Positions 16,636-27,100 of a stretch of DNA of 64,000 nucleotides are shown here, piece by piece. Where the stretch lies: NCBI RefSeq assembly GCF_051175385.1, contig NZ_CP195106.1, positions 4,526,001-4,590,000 on the forward strand, in the 5' to 3' direction. The notes below the pieces were generated by a model, which saw only the letters and a program-made list of their open reading frames with translations, made no database searches and was not told the DNA's origin. Source of the DNA: Tundrisphaera lichenicola. GTDB taxonomy: Bacteria; Planctomycetota; Planctomycetia; Isosphaerales; Isosphaeraceae. The position numbers and the translations under genes were made by a program. Every line of letters starts with the position of its first letter. Position 1 is the stretch's first letter.

Positions 16636-17562
16636 TCATTCGAGAGCGATAGGTCGCGATCGAGACGACTCTCCCGGGTGTTCGCAAGCCGCTTCGGCGG
16701 GGAGGATGCCGGACTCGACCATGGCTCGTAGGAGCCGAAAGGTCGAGCGCTCCAGGGGTGCCCGGTAGATATCCCGAGAGAGGGAGTCGAGGATCGCGCT
16801 GGCCTTCAGGAATCGTTCGGACTTTCCGGCGAAGTGGGACTCGATTAACTCGATGACTTCCGCGGGATAAGCGGCCCCCATCCCCACCAGAGCTGCGTCG
16901 GCTCCGGACATCAAACTGTATCCGAGGAAGCGCTCCTCGCCCGAGAGGACGAGCTTGCCGGGGGATTGCTCGTGGATCAGGGCGGCCAGTTGTTGGAAGG
17001 TCGCGATTCCGTCGAGCGTGGATACCTCGATCCCGAGCACCTCAGGCCGTGCCATCAATTGGGCGATTAACTCGGGCCCATAGCTGACCCCGCCCGCGAC
17101 CTCACGACGGTAGGAGGCCAGGATTGGTCGTCCTGGTTCGGCGACCGCCGCGTGATAATCGAGGATCAAGCGATCGCGGTCGGGTCGTCCTCGGAACGAT
17201 CCGGGTGGGATGGCCAGGAGGACATCGGCCCCGAGACTCGCGGCCTCATTGGCTTCCATCCTGACCGTCTTGATGACGTCATCGGGACGCCGCGTTGTAG
17301 GCGGGACGCCGACGGGCACGATCAGCCATCCCGACGATCCGAGCCCCGCTCGCCATGACTGGAGAATCTCGGCTCTTTCCGGGGTAGCGAGAGGAACTCC
17401 CCGGCCGACCGGCCCGGCGACTGAGACCCCTCCAACGGCTCGGATCGACATCGACGCGATCATCCGCTCCAACCCCTCCTGATGCAATTTTCCCCCACCG
17501 TCGAACGGGGTTGGCATCGACGGAAAGAGTCGGTGCCGGAGGTCGTCTGTGACTGGTTTCAA
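16636..17562 (-). CDS. Dihydrodipicolinate synthase-like protein without the Schiff-base lysine
   Basis: A 308-residue protein of the DapA/N-acetylneuraminate lyase fold: MPTPFDGGGKL near the start, AGPVGRG in place of GTTGE, VPVGV, ADVLLAIPP, ILASYRREV (Tyr151, where DapA has its catalytic Tyr) and GIEVSTLDG. In the last block the family has GIK, the Schiff-base lysine; here it is Glu179. DALVGMG-like and helical C-terminal parts follow. TTG 17562 is a good start because CAGGAG lies 9 bases upstream; the next ATG is at 17517. An aldolase reaction is unlikely. It may bind a small sugar or carboxylate, or catalyse another reaction. Confidence 0.75.
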   Translation of the reverse strand: MKPVTDDLRHRLFPSMPTPFDGGGKLHQEGLERMIASMSIRAVGGVSVAGPVGRGVPLATPERAEILQSWRAGLGSSGWLIVPVGVPPTTRRPDDVIKTVRMEANEAASLGADVLLAIPPGSFRGRPDRDRLILDYHAAVAEPGRPILASYRREVAGGVSYGPELIAQLMARPEVLGIEVSTLDGIATFQQLAALIHEQSPGKLVLSGEERFLGYSLMSGADAALVGMGAAYPAEVIELIESHFAGKSERFLKASAILDSLSRDIYRAPLERSTFRLLRAMVESGILPAEAACEHPGESSRSRPIALE

Positions 17563-17791
17563 GGTCTGGAACTCCTGAGAACCGCTCGAGGACTCAGTTT
17601 AGCTCCTCCTCGAATGCTCGCAAGCGGCAGGATCGGCACCGCACCGCCGAAAATGGAAGCGAGTCCTTTGACAACCCGCCTGTAGGGCCCACACTCGATA
17701 TGATCCGCATGCCGCTTCTCGCGATACTTGCCGGATTCGCTCGACTCACACCCCTCGCCATCACATCCTCGCGAAATTCCCGGTAAAGACT

Positions 17792-17820
17792 TGACGTTCG
17801 GAAATTTCATGGTAATGATT
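17792..17820 (+). promoter_or_regulatory. Candidate promoter of the giant surface-protein gene
   Basis: TTGACG at 17792-17797, 17 bases, then AATGAT at 17815-17820 (5 of 6 and 4 of 6 consensus matches). It lies about 360 bases before the ATG, which would give a long leader. A near-palindrome starts immediately after. Confidence 0.4.
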
Positions 17821-17840
17821 GACTGCATGCATGTAGTCAG
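17821..17840. promoter_or_regulatory. 20-bp near-perfect palindrome, possible operator
   Basis: The halves TGACTGCATG and CATGTAGTCA are reverse complements except for one position (G where A is expected). It starts directly after the candidate -10 box, a typical place for a repressor site. No regulator gene is adjacent. Confidence 0.4.
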
Positions 17841-18182
17841 TTATCCTCCTATTCGTTCGTTTGGGTAAACTGGCTTCAATCATGGAAGAGGTCACGACGA
17901 TGCAAGCTGCGACGAATGGGCGATCGGGGTTGTCCGGGTCATCCATCCCAGGGTCGGGGGCGGCGTGGCGAACATTGTCTTGATTGATCGGAGCCGGTGC
18001 GAGGCGGTCGCGGGCCGCTAGAGGCAAGGGAGAGCTTGTCGCGGCTGAACATTCGAGGACGGGTCGGTATCAACACTTGATCTTTTGAGTTCTTCCGTCG
18101 TGCTCCTCGCAGGGGGGGCGTCGTGGGCCGTTCGTGCTCCGCGCGGGGAAGGGCTTCGAGGCTTACCGGGGGGAGTCTGTCG

Positions 18183-21100
18183 ATGGCAAGCTTCAAGGGT
18201 AACGGACGCGATGAGGCATCGAAACGGCGGGCCGCGGAGAACCGCCGGCTGCGCCAGGGCAGGCCGAACCTGGAGTCACTCGAGCAACGGCGATTGCTAG
18301 CCGCGCCCTGGGTACCGACCAGCAACGACCCCTACGACGTTCAGAATGGACCGCTGGCCAACCTGGGCCAGGATCTGATCACGGTTTACAAGGAGTACAA
18401 CGAATTCGCGAAGCAGGGGAATGGCCAGTTCCATTCCTCGCTGGCGAGTCGGATCAATTTCTACAACGGGGACGGACCCGAAGTGGACATTGACGTCTAT
18501 GGCTCGGGCGACTTCGCCTCGTTCCGGAAGTCTCTGGAGAACCTGGGCCTGTTCGTGGTCGGGGCGAACCAGAAGAATTTCGTCGTCGAAGGCTATGTGC
18601 CGATCGCGACGCTTCCGCAGATCGCACGACTGAACCAGACGATCTCCGCGAGCCCGGTGTACACCCCGATCACTCATACCGAGGGATCGGCGAACAATCA
18701 GGGGGATCTGACGCTCTCGACGAGCACGATTCGACTCCAAAATCCCGGTATCGATGGCACCGGGGTCGGGGTCGGCGTGATCTCGGACAGCGTGAACAAC
18801 TTCCAGGGCGGCCTGGCGGATTCGGTCGCCAGTGGCGACCTTCCCAGTAACGTCACCGTCGTCCAGGACGCCCCGGCCGCCGTTGCGAGCACCGACGAAG
18901 GTCGGGCGATGCTCGAGCTCGTCCATGACATCGCGCCGGGTTCCCCGCTGGCCTTCGCGACGGGTGCCCTCGGCCAGGTCAGCTTTGCTTCGAACATCCA
19001 GGCGTTGGCGGCCGCCGGTTCCAACGTCGTCGTCGACGACCTGACCTACGCGAACGAGCCTTACTTCCAGGATGGGGTGATTTCCCAATCGATCAATACG
19101 TTCGTGGGTAATGGTGGGATCTACGCCTCATCGGCCGCGAACTTCGCCGATAGCGGCTACATGTCCGAATTTCGGGGCGTGAACGCGACCGTTGGGGCGA
19201 TCGGATCGGGTCGGTTTCAGAATTTCGACGGGACCGGCCAGACGGTCGCCCCCACCATCGGTATCAACGTCTATCGGGGCGGCACGGCATTCATCTTCCA
19301 GTACGATCAGCCGTTCAATCTCGCCGGCGGCGGCGTCTCTTCCAATCTGGATTTCTACCTGCTCGATACGAGCGGCAACATCGTCGGGTCTAGCCTCTCG
19401 AACAACATCGCCACGAACCAGCCCATCGAGGGGATCTTCACCGATACTTCCGGGAATCCGATCGCTGCGGGCCTCTACCAGTTGGCCATTCGGGTCGCCA
19501 GCGGGCCAGATCCCACGCATGTCGTGGTCTACGATTTTGGAGGCGGATTCTCGGTCGACAAGCAGTACGGATCGTCGGGAGGGACCTACTATCCTTCGAC
19601 CAGCGGTCACAACTCGGGAGCGAACACGATCAGCGTGGGAGCGGTCCCGTACTGGGGTGCTCAACCCTTCACGAGCCCGACGACGGTCAACAACGAGCCC
19701 TTCAGCTCGACCGGCCCGCGTCTGATCACCTTCAATCCGGACGGATCGCCGATCACGCCGCAACTCCTGCTCAAGCCGGACATCTCGGCCCCGGATGGCG
19801 GCAACACCAGCTTCTTCGTCCCGAACAGCGATATCGACACCACGAATCCTCCGTTCCCCACGGCCGCCTTCCCCCCCTACCCCGGCAGCCCTCAGACGCT
19901 CCAGGGCAACCCGGTCACGGCGACCAACCTCGACCCGGACACCTTGCCCAACTTCTTCGGCACCTCTGCGGCCGCGCCGAATCTCGCCGCCTTGCTCGCC
20001 TTGATGAAGCAGGCGAATCCGGGTGCGACCCAGGCCAACCTGCTGAGCGCGGTCCAGCAGACGGCCACCCCGCTCAACGGTGCGACGGCGGGGACCTGGA
20101 ACCCGCAGGGCGGTTACGGCCTGGCCAACGGGCCGGCTGCTTTCGCGGTGGCTTCCAAGCTGAAGGTCGTCTACATCTCGCCGGGTGCCGGCCAGACGAT
20201 CACCAAGGCTCCCACCTCGATTACGGTGACTTTCAACAAGGCGGTCGACATCACGACCATCAATCCCGGCGAATTCCAGGTTCGCGGGGCGAATGGGGCG
20301 ACCGTGGATGTCGGGTTGCCGATCGGCGTCGATGATCCGAGGTACGCGACCACGGTCCGCTTCCCGATCGTGATCCATCCCGCCCCCGGCAAGATCGCCA
20401 ATGGCGAGTACACGACCCTGTTCTTCACCGGGTCGATCATGTCGGTCGACGGTCAGACCCTCGAGCAGGGGGCGGCCGATAAGTTCAACCTCCAGCAGTT
20501 GAACGGTCCGCGGATTACCAACACCTCTTTCAACAATCGGGTCGCCACGATCACCTTCGATGGGCCCATCGACCCCGCCACGATCAATTCCGGGAACATC
20601 ATCCTCTTCCGGGCCGGGGATTCGAACAACACGAACTATTACGGCCCGAATCAGGTAATCCTCACGAATCAGGCCGGCTCCAGGATCACCTACAATCCTG
20701 CGAACCTCACCGTCACGATCGACCTGACCGGGGTCTCGCAGCTGTTGTTGCCGACCGATCGCTACGCCCTGATCGTGACGACCGGCGTGCACGACGCGGT
20801 GGGCAACTCGATCAACGGCCAGTTCAGCGGGGTTTTCCCGTCGGGCATCCCCAACGGGAACGGCACTCAGTTCTTCCAGGGCCTGGGCCTGGTCACGCTC
20901 TTCCCGCCGCAGGTTGCTTCGCTCACCCTGGCTCCGCAGTCGGACTCCGGGATCCAGGGCGACAACAACACGAGCAACAAGACGCCCAGCTACGTCGGTC
21001 AGGTGACCTCCTCCTTCCCCGGCTCACTGGCGGGCGTGATCGTCTACGCCCAATTCAACGGGATCTCACATCCGGGCGTCGCCCGGGGTGATTTCAACCT

Positions 21101-24100
21101 GGGGGTCGGCGCGGGCGGTCGGGGCATCACCGGCCAGTTCGACGTCCAGACCGTGACCGATGCCAACGGTCGCTTCGTGATCAACTACCCCTCGGGCGTG
21201 ACTGGCCTGCCTGAAGGCCAGAATCAGATCCGAGTGGTCGTCGTCGGGCAATCCGAACAGCCTTCGGTGGCGGGCTATGCCTCCAGCCAGGATGCGGCCT
21301 TCCGGGTCGACAACACCCTGCCCTATGTCGGGACCACCGACAACTCGCCGGCGACCTCAATCCCCCAGAACTCGAATATCAACTCGCTCTCGAACCTCTC
21401 GATCAACATTGTCGATCCGGTCAATCCGACCCTCATCAACGATCCCTTCGCGGTCGACCCCAGCCTCGGCGTCCCCGCGCTCGATCCGGTCAAGGCCAGC
21501 AACACCCAGAATTACCGTCTCTTCCAGGTGGTCAACGGGAATCGGGTCGATCGATCGAGCTTCCTGAAGACCGCCACCTACGTCTCCACCTCGAACCGGG
21601 TGCTGTCCTCCGACCCCTACACCGGCCGGATCGACTTCACCTTCAACCCCGGACTGCCCACCGGGAACTATCAGTTCGAGATGATCGCGGCGAGCTTCCA
21701 GCCCGGAGTCGGCCTGACCGACGCGGCCGGGAACGCATTCGCCGGCTATGCAGACCGGTCTTCGCTTGGTCAGGCGTTCAACTATCGGCTCGACTTCAGC
21801 CTTCAGCCGACCCCCGCCTACATCACCTCGTTCGGGGCTTTCACCCCCTCGGGCGCGGGCTTCATCCAGACGGACGCGAGGGCCACTTACGAGATCCCGA
21901 TTAATGGCGTGACCCCGAGGGCGACCGCCGCCCCGACGGTCTTCGTCATCGACTTCTCCAACACCCTCCAGGAGCAGGGGGTTGACCTCAACAACGCGGT
22001 CCAGCTCCTCCGCTCCGCCAACGGGACGGGCCAGCTGCCCGATGGTAATTTCGGCGATCTCGGTATTACGAGTACCGGCAACGGCTACACGCGGGTCCCG
22101 AATGTCTCGGTCCGGGTCGATAGCTCGGTCAAGGGGTCGGTCCCCGGTCAATACGGATATCGAAATCAGCTGGTCATCTCGCTGCCCCAGGGGACGACCC
22201 TCTCGGCCGACTACTATCGTCTCTATCTCCCCAACAGCGGCGCGAACACGCTCACCGATATCTTCGGCAACCAGCTCGATGGCGAGTTCAAGGGCTACAA
22301 GGACGCCAACGGGACTTACGTCAACCTCCTGCCGAACGGCCAGGTCCGCGGGACCTCGGCGATGCCCGATCTCTCCGGAGATGGCATTGCCGGTGGTGCG
22401 TTCATGACGGGCTTCGTGGTGGTGCCCAACGGGAACATCCTCTACGCCCGGGCCGATGCCCAGTACAACCCGTTGCTGCCGAGTCAGACGCCGACCGGGG
22501 CCATCGACAAGCCCTTCCCGGTCCTAGCGGCCGAGTCGGTGTTCACCAGTACGAACGGCGGGAATCTCAACAGCAGCGTGAACTCGGGGTCGAACTTCAA
22601 CCCGGCGTATGACCGGAGCGGCGACGGCAAGTTCGAGCCATCGGCGTTCTACGCGGCCCAGCAACTGGTCCAGGCCAACGGCGGGCCCGTCGTCATCATC
22701 GCCCAGGCGTCCATCCCCACCCCCGACGCCGCGACCGGCAGGGTGATCCAGAAGCCGTTCGTGCTCCAGGCACCTGCCGGGATCGACGCGAATATCAACG
22801 ATGGCAGTGCCGCCATTCCGGCCCTGACCACCCTGGCGTTCCAGCCGGGTTCGATCCTCAAGATGCAGAATGCCAGCCTCCTGGTGCAGAACCAGGGGAG
22901 CGCCTTGCAGATCCTGGGCGGGTCCAATCCCGGCCAGGGAGTGACGATCACCTCCTACAAGGATTCGACCATCGGGGGCGTGACCAACGGCGATCCCTCG
23001 ACCGTCGGTGCCCCGGGAGATTACGGCGGAATCCTCTTCCGGAACTACAGCCAGGCCAACAGGAATACTCTGTTCCCCGGCCAGCTCCCGATCACCGCGA
23101 ACGCTTCGATCAATCAGAAGCTCAAGGGTCAGTTCGCCAACCCGGGCGACCCGGCCAGCCAGGTCGATGCGATCTCGGGTGCCGACGACGTGATGTCGTA
23201 CGTCAGCTTCCTGAATCAGCGGTACGCCGGCGGGGCCGTGCCCCAGACGGTGGGCTTCCGATACGACGGCATCACGCTCAAGAACAGCCGGCCGACGATC
23301 GTCAACTCGTCGATCACCGACACAAACGGGAGCGACGGGACCGCTCAGGCTGGGATCTCGGTCGACGTGGATTCGCTCCGGGCCGACGACATCGCCCAGG
23401 GTCCCCTGATCCGCAACGACTCGTTCCTGCGGAACGGGCTGAACGGCATCTACATCCGGGCCGAATCCAGCGGCATCGCCGAGGCCACCAACGCTGTCTC
23501 TTACCCCAACAATCCGTCCACCGCGGGCGGGGCGAGGAACTATGTCCTCGACGATCCCTATCCTTACCTCCTGACTTCGCGGTTGGTGCTCGGCCAGTCG
23601 CTGGTCCAGGAGACGGGCGGCACCCAGGCCAATCTCGCGAATCGACTTTATATCAATCCGGGCATGATCCTCAAGTTCTCCCGGGGTTCGTCGCTGGAGC
23701 TGGTCAACTCGGGTGCGAGCCTGAATGTCGGCGACCAGACCTACATCAGGGAGTTCGACGCCAACAACAGCGTCGGCCCGAATTCACCCGGGTTCGTCGC
23801 CAACTCGCCCAACCTGGCCCAGGCCATCCTCACGTCGATCAACGACGACGCGGCCACCACGTTCTTCTTCGATCCGATTTCCCAGATCCGGACCACGATC
23901 GTCCAGCCGCTTCCGGCCGTGCCCGGCGGCTCGGGCATCCTCCAGCCCAAGCCGGGTGCGGTCCCCGATGCGGCTCGCTGGGGCGGTGTCACCGTGGCCT
24001 CGGGTGCCGTTGCGGTGATCAACTCGACCAACCTTCGCTACGGCGGCGGTTCGGTGAACTCCGGATCCGGCACCGGCACTCAGCACGTTCTCGAACTCCT

Positions 24101-27100
24101 CAACGGGAACAGCGGCGCCAAGATTTCGGTCACGAACAACGTTTTCAGCGACAATGCCGACGCCCCGATCAACGCCCAGCCCAACTCGTTCCTGGCCGCC
24201 GACCCGCAGCGGCCGCTCCAGTCGGGGAATCCGTTCATCCACGGGAACGTCTTCACCGGCAACGACCTTAACGGAGTGTCGGTCCAGGGCGGCACGGACG
24301 GGATCAATCGACCCAATCTGACCGTCGATTCGGTGTGGGCGGGTTCGGACTTCACCTACATCCTCCGCAATACCATCGTCCTGGCCGGGTTCAATACGAA
24401 CTCTCTTCCCAACGGGGGAGACACGGCGTTCCAGGCGATCCCCTCTCCCGCCATCACTTTGACACTCCAGAGCACCCTCCAGGGGACCGTCCTGGCGGAC
24501 GGTTCGACGGTCGGGGCCCCGGGCGTGCCGCTCATCGTCAAGCTGCTCAACCCGACGGGGACAACCTTGCCGGCCATCGGCGATGCCGAGCCGGCGGCCG
24601 CCATCACCAACTCGTTCGTCGGCGGGGCCGGATTCCTGGTCGGTGTGGACAACGGTGTCGATCCGACCGCCGACAGCCTGATCGACCCGGGTGCCTTCAG
24701 CCAGCTCCGGATCCTCGGGATCGGGGCCAACCAGACCACCGGCCAGTCTCGCGTGCCGGTGATCATCACCTCGCTCTTCGACGACACGGTCGGCACCACG
24801 GTCAACAACGTGCCGATGTTCCAGGCGGTCAGCGGCAACACCCGGGCCCCGGCGGCCGGCGACGGCGGCGTGATCTACTACGGTGCCAACTCGCTGACCG
24901 ACTACGACCTGCAAGACCCCCGAAGCGGCAGCGTCATCGACAACGCCGATATCAAGTACATTACCCGGATCGAGCAGCAGGGGAGCGGGCTGGTCTACGC
25001 CTTCGACAGCGACCTCAGCGGTGGCTTCGACCCCATCCTCGACGGATACAGCAACCAGAAGCTCGGGCTCATCCCCGAGACCCAGATCAACCAGGCCAAG
25101 CAGCTGACGATCTCGAACTCTAACCTCAGTACCTTCAGCTCGGCCGCCTTCTGGGCGCACATCGGTTATGCCCCGCTCGTGATCCCGGTGAATTACCCCG
25201 TCGGGCCTCCTTCGATCACGCGTGGCGGCTTCCAGGGCGAGGCGACTCATACCTACTTCGTCAACAACTCCATCTCGAACATGCCCCAGGGGATCCTGAT
25301 CCTCTCGCAGACCGCCAACAACGACCAGTTCACCAGCCCTGCCATGGCGGTGTTCCTGAACAACACGTTCTACAACATCACAGGGAACGCGATCCGGACC
25401 GTCTCACCGGCCTTCAACGGCCTGAACAGTCTGGCCCACACCGCGTTCCTGGCGATGGACAACATCTTCTCGCTGATCGGCGGCAGCGCCGCGGTCTCGG
25501 TCGGGCAGAACTACGGGAGCGACCTCCAGTACAACCTGTTCGATCGGGTCTCCGGACCGTTCACGGTCAACGTGTCCAACAGCCAGCCCGTGACCGGCAA
25601 TCCGGCCTTCCGCGATGCCCCGAACGGCAACTTCAACCTGTTGCCGACCTCGGCGGCGATCGACCTGGGCCGGAGTGAGCTGGGGCCATCGGTCTTCGGC
25701 AACATGATCTTCCCGGCCTCCACGATCAATCCCAATAACATCAACGCCATCCCGATCCGGAACACGCAGGGGGCCAGCATCCGGACGGGGGGAATCTTCC
25801 CCGGCAACGCCGCCGGGACCGATATCGTCACCCTGCCCGGCGAGCCGGTCAGCGAGCGAGGGTTCCCGGATCAGTGGGTCCCCGTCCTCCAGACGGCGGC
25901 CCCCAACGCCACCGGGACGGGCAAGAATGCGGCCACCTTCGTGTACGTGCCGCTCCAGGGCGAACGCGACCAGGCGGGCAACCTCCGGGTCAAGGACCCC
26001 AACTCCCCCAACGTCGGGTTCGGCAGCCGGCCATTCTTCGACCTCGGGGCGTTCGAGTACATCATCCAGAATCCCCCGGTCGTCACGGCTGTCCAGGCCG
26101 TGGCCATGGGGATCGCCACCAACCTCTACGTCGCCGGCGGGATCGCCGGGACCAACAAGACCCCTTCCTCCGTCCAGGTCAAGTTCAACGAGCGGATCGA
26201 CCCGAACACGATCAGCGGAAGCTCGGTGATCCTCCAGGCGTCCGGCGGGGACGGGATCTTCGGCAACGCCAACAGCCCGGCCGATCGGAATATCAACCTC
26301 TCGGGCCTGCTGACGATCGATCCGATCACCAACACCTTGTCGATCGACACGTCAAGCATCCTGGCCAATCCGGCCACCCTCAACGACGAGTACCGGCTGA
26401 TCCTGAAGGGGACGGGATCCTCGATCATCCGCGACCTTGACGGCCTGGCCCTGGACGGCTTCACCGCCAACCAGACCTTGCCGCTCCCCTCGGGAAGCGA
26501 CAATGTCCCGGGCAGCGACTTCCTGGTCAACTTCACGATCAGCACGAACTCGCCCTCGGTCAACGCCGGCACGTTCCAGCTGGCGTCGGCCAGCGATACC
26601 AGCGGCGGGCGGAACATCACCCGGCTGAACCTGCCGACCTTCGTCGGCTCGATCACCGACATGTTCCCGCCCACCAACTTCCTGCAAAATCAGTCGGTCC
26701 ACATCGACATCTCGTCCAAGGGCGACGGGAATTTCGACATCATCGACGCGGGGGTGGGCACCACCCTGGCCGACGGGAGCTTCTCGGTCACCCTGACCAA
26801 GCCGATCCCCGATACCCCCAACTCGGTCGGGACCAACGGCATCAAGGGCGGTCCGGGCGCGACCTATGCGATCGCCCGGGTCCGCGTGATCAACCAGGCG
26901 GGCAACCCGTCCAACTTGCCCACCGACCCGCTCTCGGACTTCGTGGCGAACAATGCCGTCACCCGCCTCCAGGTCGATACCACCCTGCCGGTGATCACGT
27001 CGTTCAGCCCCCTGGCGAACACCGTGGCCACGCTCAACAGCTCGGGCGGGATCACCTTCACGATGACCCTGAACGAGAACATTCGGGGGTCCTCCCTGAA

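Larger units (their letters stand above)
17563..18182 (+). other. Intergenic stretch of 620 bases before the giant gene
   Basis: Divergent region between the DapA-like gene and the giant surface-protein gene. It holds a candidate promoter and a 20-bp near-palindrome around 17792-17840, both listed separately, and an AT-rich patch at 17760-17880 that is unusual for this DNA. I found no small gene in it. The GGGGGGAG ribosome binding site of the giant gene lies just before its ATG. Confidence 0.5.

Noticed and set aside
17668..17704. A perfect TTGACA with a TATGAT downstream, before the giant gene
   Set aside because: The spacing is 25 bases, too long for a normal promoter. The pair at 17792-17820 is better placed.
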